Positions 6,854 through 12,590 of a stretch of 12,590 bases of DNA are shown piece by piece. The notes below the pieces were generated by a model. The model was not told where the DNA came from, ran no database searches, and saw only the letters and a list, made by a program, of their open reading frames with translations. This DNA comes from an uncultured Clostridia bacterium (GTDB taxonomy: Bacteria; Bacillota; Clostridia; UBA1381; UMGS1253): assembly GCA_934457145.1 (NCBI GenBank), contig CAKSHP010000037.1:1-12590 (forward strand). Reading direction: 5' to 3'. Position numbers and translations under genes: made by a program. Numbering within the stretch: the first letter of the stretch is position 1; the number at the start of each line of letters is the position of its first letter.

Positions 6854-9800
6854 ATGGTAACAGTAACCGAATGTAAAATAACCATACCAACCTACCGCGA
6901 ACCTGCCGCAGAGCAAATGCCCATGTTTGCTCAAAACCGTGTTCACCAAAGAACAAGCGGCAATCCGTATCCCAATCACATTGTTTCAGAGGTCGACCGC
7001 AAGCATAAAGAAAACAAAGACTACACCTGTATCCGTTTGGAAAACGAATATTTGAAAATAGAAATTCTCCCCGAGCTCGGCGGAAGAATTTACAGCGCTT
7101 ACGATAAAACAACAGGCTACGACTTTTTTTATAAACAGCACGTTATAAAACCCGCATTAATCGGCTGTCTCGGCTCATGGATTTCGGGCGGAGTTGAATT
7201 TAACTGGCCCTTTCATCACAGAGCGTCAACATTTATGCCAACCGATTATTTTATTGACCGCAAAAAAGACGGCTCCGTTACCGTCTGGCTTTCCGAACAC
7301 GATCCCATACAGCGCATGAAAGGCATGGTCGGCATATGCCTAAAGCCTGACGAAGCAAAATTTGAAACCAAAATGAAGCTTTGCAACCGCACCGAAACCG
7401 CAAGCTCGTTTTTATGGTGGGAAAATGCGGCAGTTCCCGTAAACAAAAATTATCAGATATTTTTTCCCGAAGATGTGTCATATGTAAACTTTCACTATAA
7501 ACGCTCCGTTACCACATATCCCATAGCGTCAAACGCGCTCGGAGTGTTTAACGGCATACGTTACAACGGCGATACCGACATTTCCATGCACAAAAACACC
7601 ATTCAGCCGACATCGTATTTCTGTGCGCCTTCAAAGTATGACTTTTTCGGCGGTTATGACCATTTTAAACGCTGCGGCGTGGTTCATGTGGCAAATCATC
7701 ATATTTCTGTCGGCAAAAAAATGTTCACCTGGGCATATAATCAACTTTCCGAGTCCTGGGAAAATGCCCTAACCGACTCAGACGGCGCATATGCCGAACT
7801 TATGGCGGGTTCTTATTCGGATAACCAGCCTGATTTTGCATGGATAGAACCCTACGAAACAAAAGAATTTTCGCAACATTGGTATCCCATAGGCAAAGTC
7901 GGCGTTCCGAATTTTGCAAATTTAAACGGCGTCGTACACTGGGACGAAAACGTCCTTAATATTCAAATGACAAAAAACGTTAAGGCAACCGTTCTGGCAA
8001 AATATAAAGACAAAACTCTTTTAAATAAAGAAATAATTTTTCATGCCGGAGAGGTTCGGTCTTTTGATATAAACTTTTTTGCCGAGGGCTGCAGCGTTTT
8101 TATAACAACCGGCGATACAAATTTAATTTCATACACCTTTGAGCAAAAAAACCTTTACGATATTCCCGATACAACCAAAGACATGCCAAACTTTAAAGAC
8201 GTTAAAACCGCACAGGAACTGTACTTAGAAGGCACACATGTGTATCAGTACCGCGACCCGGCAGCAAATGCCAAAACATACTGGGAAGAAGCTCTTTTGC
8301 GCGACGGAGAACACATAGCCTCTCTTAACGCTCTTGCTATGTATCATTACAGACGCTGCGATTTTAACAAAGCGCTTTTATATGCCAAACGCTGTGAAAA
8401 CGCCGTCTGCAAATATAACAGCCGCCCTCAAAGCGGCAAAATATTTTACAGTCTCGGACTTATATATCTTGCATTAAATGATTTAAGCAAAGCTTATGAT
8501 TATTTTTATAAAGCCTCCTGGAACATGGACTGTTACAGCGCCGCAATGACTCAACTTTCTGCAATAGATTCAAAAAACAACAACTTTGAAAATATGCTTT
8601 TGCACAGCACAAACGCGCTTTTATATAACCAAAATAACCCCATCGCCTCCGTTTATGCCGCAATTGCACATATAAAGCTTAAAAACTCTGCCTCGGCCGA
8701 AGACATTATAAAAAAAATTCTCAGTTTTGATCCTTTAAACCACCTTGCAAGATTTATATATTTTAAGCTCGGCAAGCTTTCAAAAGCAAACTTTTACAAT
8801 GCTCTTAAAAGCGACATGTCGCAAACCTGTTTGGATATTGCCTTTAATCTGTACGCCTGCGGTTTAAACGACTGGGCAAAAGAGCTTTTGGAAGGTGCTA
8901 TAAACAAATCGCCCGTTATATATTATCTTCTCGGCGATTATATAAGCGCTGAAATTACCGGGCTAAAAACCTCTTTTCCGTTCAGACTGGAAGAATTTAA
9001 GCTTTTAGACCATATAACCAAAAACCGCCCCGAGCTTCCTATGGCTCATTATTACCTCGGCTGTCTGCTTTACGCAAACGAAAACTACACCGAAGCCGAA
9101 ACGCATTTTTGCAAAGCAATTGAGCTAAAGCCCGGCTTTTATATTCCGTACAGGAACTTAGCCGCCCTTTACTACAGTCACCTAAACCGCCAAATCGATT
9201 CTCTGCCTTTGCTTTTTAAAGCCTTTAAACTTAATAAAAACAGCAAACAGCTTGTGTACGAAATTTCTTATGTTATGGCAAAAATGGGTACAGCGCCTGA
9301 AAAAAGAGTAGATTTTATATTAAAAAACACCTCAAACCCTCTTCGTGACGATATATGCATCGAGCTTGCGCGCGCATATAATCAAAACAAGGAATACAAA
9401 AAAGCAATAAAACTTTTATCTTCCCACACCTTTGTCCCATGTGAGGGCGGCGAACACGCAGTTGCCGAACAGTATATGTTTGCTTGCTATGCTCTCGGCA
9501 GAAAGCTTTTAAACGAAAGCAAATTTTCCGAAGCTGCTAAAGAGTTTTTAAATGCTCAAAAGCTGCCTAAAAACTTAGGCTCTGGCCTTTGGAACGAATG
9601 TAAGCTGGTGTGTCATCAGTTTTATCTTGCAAAATGCTATGAAAATATGAACATGACAGACGAGGCGCATAAAATATATAATCATATTTTAGAACTTAAA
9701 ATTGATTATTTTTCAAACATGCATTTGCCCGAACTTTCCTATTATCAGGCAATGGCATATACTGCAAAAAACGATTTTCTAAGCGCAAGAGCTTTGATAG

Positions 9801-10039
9801 ACAAATGCCAGAAAGAATGGAAAAACGAAATAACCAAAGCCGATGCCGGTTTCTTTAACACAACGCCGTTCTTTATTTCATACTGCGACAATCCCAAAAC
9901 TGCAAGACTGGCATACTACTCATATCTTTTAGGCTTTGCTTATAAATTCATGGGCAGAACCGAAGACTCTGCCAAAGCGTTTAAAACCGCGCATGAAAAC
10001 GACAAAGCAAATCTTTTCTATGAGCTTGAGGCAATATAA
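6854..10039 (+). CDS. DUF5107 domain protein with long C-terminal TPR region
   Basis: A 1061-residue cytoplasmic protein with no signal peptide. Residues from about 40 to 350 match DUF5107, a beta-sandwich domain of the galactose-mutarotase-like group. Landmarks are LPELGGRIYSAYDKTTGYDFFYK (72-94) and GSWISGGVEFNWPFHHR (107-123), followed by the Trp-rich SFLWWENAAVPVN. This group binds or acts on carbohydrates, but no reaction can be assigned. From about residue 465 onward the protein is alpha-helical with tetratricopeptide repeats, e.g. AKTYWEEALLRDGEHIASLN and, near residues 727-776, HYYLGCLLYANENYTEAETHF. These are typical protein-interaction superhelices. ATG 6854 follows GGAGG by nine bases. 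It is transcribed alone, divergent from a LacI-like regulator, and ends at a strong terminator. Arrangement and domains suggest sugar-responsive carbohydrate metabolism (inference). Confidence 0.85.
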   Translation: MVTVTECKITIPTYREPAAEQMPMFAQNRVHQRTSGNPYPNHIVSEVDRKHKENKDYTCIRLENEYLKIEILPELGGRIYSAYDKTTGYDFFYKQHVIKPALIGCLGSWISGGVEFNWPFHHRASTFMPTDYFIDRKKDGSVTVWLSEHDPIQRMKGMVGICLKPDEAKFETKMKLCNRTETASSFLWWENAAVPVNKNYQIFFPEDVSYVNFHYKRSVTTYPIASNALGVFNGIRYNGDTDISMHKNTIQPTSYFCAPSKYDFFGGYDHFKRCGVVHVANHHISVGKKMFTWAYNQLSESWENALTDSDGAYAELMAGSYSDNQPDFAWIEPYETKEFSQHWYPIGKVGVPNFANLNGVVHWDENVLNIQMTKNVKATVLAKYKDKTLLNKEIIFHAGEVRSFDINFFAEGCSVFITTGDTNLISYTFEQKNLYDIPDTTKDMPNFKDVKTAQELYLEGTHVYQYRDPAANAKTYWEEALLRDGEHIASLNALAMYHYRRCDFNKALLYAKRCENAVCKYNSRPQSGKIFYSLGLIYLALNDLSKAYDYFYKASWNMDCYSAAMTQLSAIDSKNNNFENMLLHSTNALLYNQNNPIASVYAAIAHIKLKNSASAEDIIKKILSFDPLNHLARFIYFKLGKLSKANFYNALKSDMSQTCLDIAFNLYACGLNDWAKELLEGAINKSPVIYYLLGDYISAEITGLKTSFPFRLEEFKLLDHITKNRPELPMAHYYLGCLLYANENYTEAETHFCKAIELKPGFYIPYRNLAALYYSHLNRQIDSLPLLFKAFKLNKNSKQLVYEISYVMAKMGTAPEKRVDFILKNTSNPLRDDICIELARAYNQNKEYKKAIKLLSSHTFVPCEGGEHAVAEQYMFACYALGRKLLNESKFSEAAKEFLNAQKLPKNLGSGLWNECKLVCHQFYLAKCYENMNMTDEAHKIYNHILELKIDYFSNMHLPELSYYQAMAYTAKNDFLSARALIDKCQKEWKNEITKADAGFFNTTPFFISYCDNPKTARLAYYSYLLGFAYKFMGRTEDSAKAFKTAHENDKANLFYELEAI

Positions 10040-10061
10040 CTTTTCAAAAAATTAAAAGAGT

Positions 10062-10105
10062 CTGACGGGCAAATTTAAACCAATTTTGCCCGTCAGCCCT
10101 TTTTT
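10062..10105. terminator. Bidirectional terminator after the DUF5107-TPR gene and the GNAT gene
   Basis: CTGACGGGCAAATT (10062-10075) pairs with AATTTTGCCCGTCAG (10082-10096), with one bulged base and a six-base loop. CCCTTTTTT follows on the plus strand. On the minus strand the exit is ACTCTTTTAATTTTTT, so it also serves the convergent acetyltransferase gene. Confidence 0.85.
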
Positions 10106-10110
10106 CATCG

Positions 10111-10632
10111 TTACAGCTTCTTTTCAAGTAACACCAGCTCAATCCCGCAAATTCCGTTAAAATCGCAGCTAACTATGTCAATTTCCGCATACCCTAATTT
10201 TTTATACATTGCCCTTGCGGTTTTATTTTTTGCATTTGTGTCCATGCGCAAAAATCTGCATTTTTCTTTAGCGGCATACTGCTCATAAAAATTAACAAAC
10301 GCTTTGCCGTACCCTTTCTTTGAAAAGCCGGGAGACACAACCAGCGTGTGCAAAACCATAACCTCGCTGTCGTCTGCGTCATATTTCCAATGCCCTCTTT
10401 TATAAGACTCCACCTGTTTTTTGTTTATAACAGCCGCCGCAACAATCTCGCCGCCATCTTCAATTACAAACAAGTCCTGTCTTTCGTAAGCGCTGTTTGC
10501 GGTTTCAACCGTTGGGTAAACTCCTCTTATCCATCCGATTTGTAAAAGCCCTTTTTCCTCCATAGTATGTATATCGTCATAAATTTTTGCCGTTTTTTCA
10601 ATATCTTTCTCTGTCGCCTTTCTGATTACCAT
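10111..10632 (-). CDS. GNAT-family N-acetyltransferase
   Basis: A 173-residue single-domain acetyltransferase predicted to move an acetyl group from acetyl-CoA to an amine. It begins with the usual IRKATEKDIEKTAKIY helix. Motif A runs VLHTLVVSPGFSKKGYGKAFVNF (about 93-115), with the pyrophosphate-binding loop SKKGYG at 104-109; serine stands where Q or R is usual. Motif B follows as LRMDTNAKNKTARAMYKKLGY. This agrees with general GNAT proteins; the substrate cannot be told. ATG 10632 has GGAG eight bases upstream, and a good promoter precedes it. It is monocistronic between two bidirectional terminators. Confidence 0.88.
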   Translation of the reverse strand: MVIRKATEKDIEKTAKIYDDIHTMEEKGLLQIGWIRGVYPTVETANSAYERQDLFVIEDGGEIVAAAVINKKQVESYKRGHWKYDADDSEVMVLHTLVVSPGFSKKGYGKAFVNFYEQYAAKEKCRFLRMDTNAKNKTARAMYKKLGYAEIDIVSCDFNGICGIELVLLEKKL

Positions 10633-10672
10633 ATCAATTTCTCCAATGCTTTAATAATTTAAATACGCATTT

Positions 10673-10701
10673 ATTATAACACAAACGCCGTATAAATGCA
10701 A
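10673..10701 (-). promoter_or_regulatory. Predicted promoter of the GNAT gene
   Basis: On the minus strand, TTGCAT (10701-10696), a 17-base spacer and TATAAT (10678-10673) give a near-consensus promoter about 40 bases before the ATG. Confidence 0.7.
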
Positions 10702-10718
10702 TACGCACTAACGCATAC

Positions 10719-10762
10719 AAAAAAAGATACATTCCGCTTTGCCGTAGAATGTATCTTTTTTT
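10719..10762. terminator. Terminator of cysK
   Basis: AAAAAAAGATACATTC (10719-10734) pairs perfectly with GAATGTATCTTTTTTT (10747-10762) around a 12-base loop. On the minus strand the stem of cysK RNA ends in a T-tract, five bases after the cysK stop. It also insulates the GNAT promoter from cysK transcription. Confidence 0.85.
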
Positions 10763-10766
10763 AATT

Positions 10767-11693
10767 TTAATCAAACATAGGAGTTGACAAATATCTTTCG
10801 CCTGTATCGGGAAGAAGCGCAACAATTATTTTGCCCTTATTTTCCGGTCTTTTTGCTAACTGCGCTGCCGCAAACACTGCCGCACCGGACGAAATTCCAA
10901 CAAGCACGCCCTCTTTTCTTGCAAGTGCAGCGCCTGTTTTAAATGCATCCTCATTTTCAACAGTTATAATTTCATCATAAATGCCTGTGTCAAGCGTTTC
11001 CGGCACAAATCCCGCGCCAATACCCTGAATTTTGTGCGGACCGGGCGTTCCTTTTGACAAAACCGGCGAACCTGCCGGCTCAACTGCAACAACCTTAACA
11101 TTCGGATTTTTCGACTTTAAATATTTGCCGACGCCGGAAAGCGTTCCGCCCGTTCCGACTCCTGCAACAAATATATCAACCTTGCCGTCTGTATCGTTCC
11201 AGATTTCGGGGCCTGTTGTTTTAATATGCGCCTCGGGATTTGCCTTGTTTGTAAACTGGCTTGGAATAAAACTGCCGGGCGTATTTTGCGCAAGGCGGTT
11301 CGCCTCTTCAATGGCGCCTTTCATTCCCTTTGCACCGTCGGTTAAAACAATCTCTGCTCCGTATGCCTTTAAAAGATTTCTTCTTTCAACGCTCATTGTT
11401 TCGGGCATTGTTAAAATAATTTTATATCCTCTCGACGCCGCAACCGATGCAAGTCCAATTCCTGTGTTGCCGCTCGTCGGCTCAATAATAACTGCGCCGG
11501 GTTTTAATGCTCCGCTTGCCTCCGCCTCGTCTATCATTGCTCTTGCAATTCTGTCTTTAACACTGCCTGCAGGATTGAAATATTCAAGCTTTGCAAGCAC
11601 TGTAGCCTCAAGGTTATGTTCTTTTTCATAATTTTTCAACTCAAGCAAAGGTGTGTTTCCTATTAAATCAGTTATTCTTTGATATGTTTTCAT
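10767..11693 (-). CDS. cysK: Cysteine synthase A (O-acetylserine sulfhydrylase)
   Basis: CysK makes L-cysteine from O-acetyl-L-serine and sulfide with pyridoxal phosphate in the cytoplasm. The 308-residue length is normal for the family. Visible features: ITDLIGNTPLLEL (7-19); the PLP Schiff-base lysine K46 in NPAGSVKDR (40-48); the substrate loop EPTSGNTGIG (71-80); the phosphate-binding GVGTGGTLSG (178-187); and the C-terminal GISSGAAVFAA. The Gly-Ile-Gly-Ala-Gly-Phe-Val-Pro segment (KIQGIGAGFVP) is also typical. No serine acetyltransferase (cysE) gene is in the window. ATG 11693 follows GGAGAG by six bases. Its 5' region carries a perfect promoter, overlapping inverted repeats and a nine-codon ORF, so it is probably regulated by sulfur or cysteine supply. 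Confidence 0.95.
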   Translation of the reverse strand: MKTYQRITDLIGNTPLLELKNYEKEHNLEATVLAKLEYFNPAGSVKDRIARAMIDEAEASGALKPGAVIIEPTSGNTGIGLASVAASRGYKIILTMPETMSVERRNLLKAYGAEIVLTDGAKGMKGAIEEANRLAQNTPGSFIPSQFTNKANPEAHIKTTGPEIWNDTDGKVDIFVAGVGTGGTLSGVGKYLKSKNPNVKVVAVEPAGSPVLSKGTPGPHKIQGIGAGFVPETLDTGIYDEIITVENEDAFKTGAALARKEGVLVGISSGAAVFAAAQLAKRPENKGKIIVALLPDTGERYLSTPMFD

Positions 11694-11746
11694 AATAATC
11701 TCTCCAATCTAATTTTTTATTTTGATTTAAAGGTTTATTTTTTGCT

Positions 11747-11776
11747 TCAACATCGCATAGACCTTCGCATTCTCAT
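11747..11776 (-). CDS. Candidate leader peptide MRMRRSMRC upstream of cysK
   Basis: On the minus strand, ATG 11776 opens a ten-codon ORF (nine residues plus TGA): M-R-M-R-R-S-M-R-C. Its ribosome binding site AAGGAGG is stronger than that of cysK itself and is seven bases away. Three residues are Met and one is Cys, the last sense codon (TGT). Four are Arg, using AGA, CGA, AGG and CGA. The stop is 53 bases before the cysK ATG. No G+C-rich terminator hairpin is visible between the two, so any control might act through ribosome stalling, RNA access or premature termination by other means. Its translation and function are inferences; chance is possible for so short an ORF, but the ribosome binding site argues against it. 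Confidence 0.55.
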   Translation of the reverse strand: MRMRRSMRC

Positions 11777-11797
11777 ATATATTCCTCCTTAATTCAC

Positions 11798-11821
11798 ACA
11801 AAACCTACCTGTTTTGTAGGT
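11798..11821. promoter_or_regulatory. Overlapping inverted repeats at the cysK transcription start (candidate operator/5' hairpin)
   Basis: Two inverted repeats share sequence. ACCTAC-N7-GTAGGT (11803-11821) has perfect six-base arms. ACAAAAC-N6-GTTTTGT (11798-11817) has perfect seven-base arms. They lie four bases or more past the -10 box, where a repressor would block transcription. The first has the size and spacing of sites bound by Rrf2-type regulators (CymR/IscR group), which control cysteine or iron-sulfur genes. No such regulator gene is in the window. Alternatively the repeats form mutually exclusive hairpins at the RNA 5' end. Confidence 0.55.
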
Positions 11822-11824
11822 CTT

Positions 11825-11853
11825 ATTATATCACTATATTTTTCCTTTGTCAA
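11825..11853 (-). promoter_or_regulatory. Consensus promoter of cysK
   Basis: On the minus strand, TTGACA (11853-11848) and TATAAT (11830-11825) are both perfect and separated by 17 bases. Transcription should begin near 11818, giving a leader of about 125 bases before cysK. Confidence 0.9.
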
Positions 11854-12002
11854 TACCTTTTTTAAAATTTTTTTATTTTAATTAAATTTTTTTGCAGCTA
11901 TATTTCCCCCGCCCCGAAACATCTTTTTTCTGCAATAAATTGCCTTTTTATTTTCCGTGCAAAGACTTATAATAAAATATATGAAAAATTTGCAAAAAAC
12001 AC
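11854..12002. other. AT-rich spacer between cysK and tRNA-Leu promoters
   Basis: This stretch is AT-rich apart from a C-rich patch (TTTCCCCCGCCCCG, near 11904-11917). I see no ORF, hairpin terminator or known RNA here. It separates the two divergent promoters. Confidence 0.4.
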
Positions 12003-12031
12003 TTGACTATTATCCAACTTTGTGTTATTAT
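12003..12031 (+). promoter_or_regulatory. Predicted promoter of tRNA-Leu
   Basis: TTGACT (12003-12008) and TATTAT (12026-12031) are 17 bases apart. An overlapping perfect TATAAT at 12029-12034 would have a 20-base spacer. The start would be near 12038-12041, about 15 bases before the mature tRNA. Confidence 0.65.
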
Positions 12032-12055
12032 AATTAGGTAGCAAATTTTAAATAT

Positions 12056-12144
12056 GCTCAAGTGGCGGAACAGGCAGACGCCCGGGACTTAAAATCCCGT
12101 GGGTAGTGATACCCGTGCCGGTTCGACCCCGGCCTTGAGCACCA
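12056..12144 (+). tRNA. tRNA-Leu (anticodon UAA)
   Basis: The acceptor stem GCTCAAG pairs with CTTGAGC, followed by discriminator A and encoded CCA (12142-12144). The anticodon stem CGGGA/TCCCG encloses the loop CTTAAAA, with TAA at 12090-12092. A long class II variable arm (GGGTA-GTGA-TACCC, 12101-12114) is typical of leucine tRNAs. The T stem GCCGG/CCGGC encloses TTCGACC. The 89-base length is normal. It is a single tRNA gene with its own promoter and terminator. Confidence 0.97.
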
Positions 12145-12179
12145 AAAATCGGCAAACGCTTTTGCGTTTGCCGATTTTT
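12145..12179 (+). terminator. Terminator of tRNA-Leu
   Basis: AAAATCGGCAAACGC (12145-12159) pairs perfectly with GCGTTTGCCGATTTT around a TTTT loop (12160-12163) and ends in TTTTT, immediately after the tRNA CCA. Confidence 0.9.
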
Positions 12180-12236
12180 ACTTTGTCTGCGGTTTTACTC
12201 TTATGTGTCTTGATGGTTTTAATTTATACAAATATT

Positions 12237-12271
12237 AAAAAATCGGGGAATGAAAAAATCCCCGATTTTTT
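12237..12271. terminator. Terminator of the minus-strand gene at 12294 (bidirectional)
   Basis: AAAAAATCGGGGA (12237-12249) pairs perfectly with TCCCCGATTTTTT (12259-12271) across a nine-base loop. The stem has A/T tracts on both sides, so it can stop transcription from the gene ending at 12294 and any tRNA readthrough. Confidence 0.85.
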
Positions 12272-12293
12272 ATATTTATTTTAACCGTTTAAC

Positions 12294-12590
12294 TCACTTA
12301 ACTGTTTTTGCCTTGCACACAGGCGAAACGCTGTCTAAACTGTCCCAAACCATAGCCTTTGCGCATGTGTAGGTTTTGTTTGTTTCAAACGTGATTTCCG
12401 TGCCGTTATAAGCTTTTGATTGCATTTCGATAAATTTATCGCCGTCATAAAAAGCAACGATAACGGTTTTGCCGTTTTCTATATTTATCGGTCTTGCAAC
12501 CACTTTTCCGTCACTTATCCGCACAGCACTTAACCCCATACAGTAGTTAATAATGCTTTCAGATATTGAATACTTTTCTCCCTTTTCTAT
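12294..12590 (-). CDS. C-terminal end of a probable secreted or surface protein, cut by the window edge
   Basis: The frame is open from the right edge (12590) to TGA at 12294-12296, giving 98 visible residues. The internal ATG at 12539 is not taken as the start, because 17 further codons upstream remain open and no ribosome binding site is seen. The visible part is a beta-rich small domain (GKTVIVAFYDGDKFIEMQSK) ending with YTCAKAMVWDSLDSVSPVCK. A closing segment of the form 'aliphatic-W-D-S-L then P-hydrophobic' is common at the C-termini of large extracellular or carbohydrate-active proteins of Clostridia; this is recalled from general family knowledge and not verified. The enzymatic part lies outside the window. 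Confidence 0.7.
   Translation of the reverse strand: MEKGEKYSISESIINYCMGLSAVRISDGKVVARPINIENGKTVIVAFYDGDKFIEMQSKAYNGTEITFETNKTYTCAKAMVWDSLDSVSPVCKAKTVK

Noticed and set aside
11032..11631. 199-codon plus-strand open frame antisense to cysK
   Set aside because: It is a shadow of the high-confidence cysK reading frame, has no ribosome binding site or recognisable domain, and its residues mirror the cysK codons.
11694..11853. T-box or known riboswitch in the cysK leader
   Set aside because: The leader is only about 125 bases, with no T-box sequence, specifier stem or terminator/antiterminator pair, and I recognise no SAM-riboswitch core.
12056..12144. tRNA-Leu as an integration site of a mobile element
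   Set aside because: No integrase gene and no direct repeat of the tRNA 3' end were found in the window.
12099..12284. 61-codon open frame starting in the tRNA-Leu gene
   Set aside because: It begins inside the tRNA and runs through its terminator hairpin, so it is not a plausible protein gene.

Overview
The window looks like chromosome of a low-GC, Gram-positive anaerobe of the Clostridia type. The signs are AT-rich intergenic DNA, strong GGAGG-type ribosome binding sites, ATG/GTG/TTG starts, consensus sigma-A promoters, intrinsic terminators shared by convergent genes, a tRNA with encoded CCA, and the families present (DegV, PocR-AraC regulator, DUF5107-TPR protein). No phage, transposase, CRISPR array or rRNA was seen. 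The species cannot be named from the sequence alone.

Layout. 1-58: the first 19 codons of a minus-strand gene that leaves the window. 59-1059: a 1 kb gene-poor stretch. It holds three related GC-rich palindromic repeat units (181-345) in otherwise very AT-rich DNA, and the trmL promoter. 1060-2591: trmL (tRNA wobble methyltransferase) and a DegV-family lipid-binding protein, both plus strand. 2611-2652: a bidirectional terminator shared with the next, convergent gene. 2726-5583: an FAD-dependent oxidoreductase (minus) divergent from a PocR-AraC regulator, whose stop overlaps the start of a HAD-family phosphatase. 5586-10039: a regulator with a LacI-like sensor domain and a C-terminal LuxR-like helix-turn-helix (minus), divergent from a 1061-residue DUF5107-TPR protein. 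10111-10632: a GNAT acetyltransferase. 10767-11693: cysK, with an unusual leader region. 12056-12144: tRNA-Leu(UAA). 12294-12590: the C-terminal end of a probable surface or secreted protein (minus).

Two divergent regulator/target pairs dominate the middle of the window. In each, a ligand-sensing transcription factor is transcribed away from a single enzyme-like gene. For the DUF5107 gene, two copies of a GCAAAT...ATTTGTC inverted repeat flank the predicted promoter and are good operator candidates.

The most interesting stretch is upstream of cysK. A perfect-consensus promoter (TTGACA-N17-TATAAT) is followed by two overlapping inverted repeats at the expected transcription start. Next comes a strong ribosome binding site and a nine-residue ORF, MRMRRSMRC, whose only cysteine codon is its last sense codon. 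It has the form of a leader-peptide control element for cysteine synthesis, possibly combined with a repressor operator. Its function is inferred, not shown.
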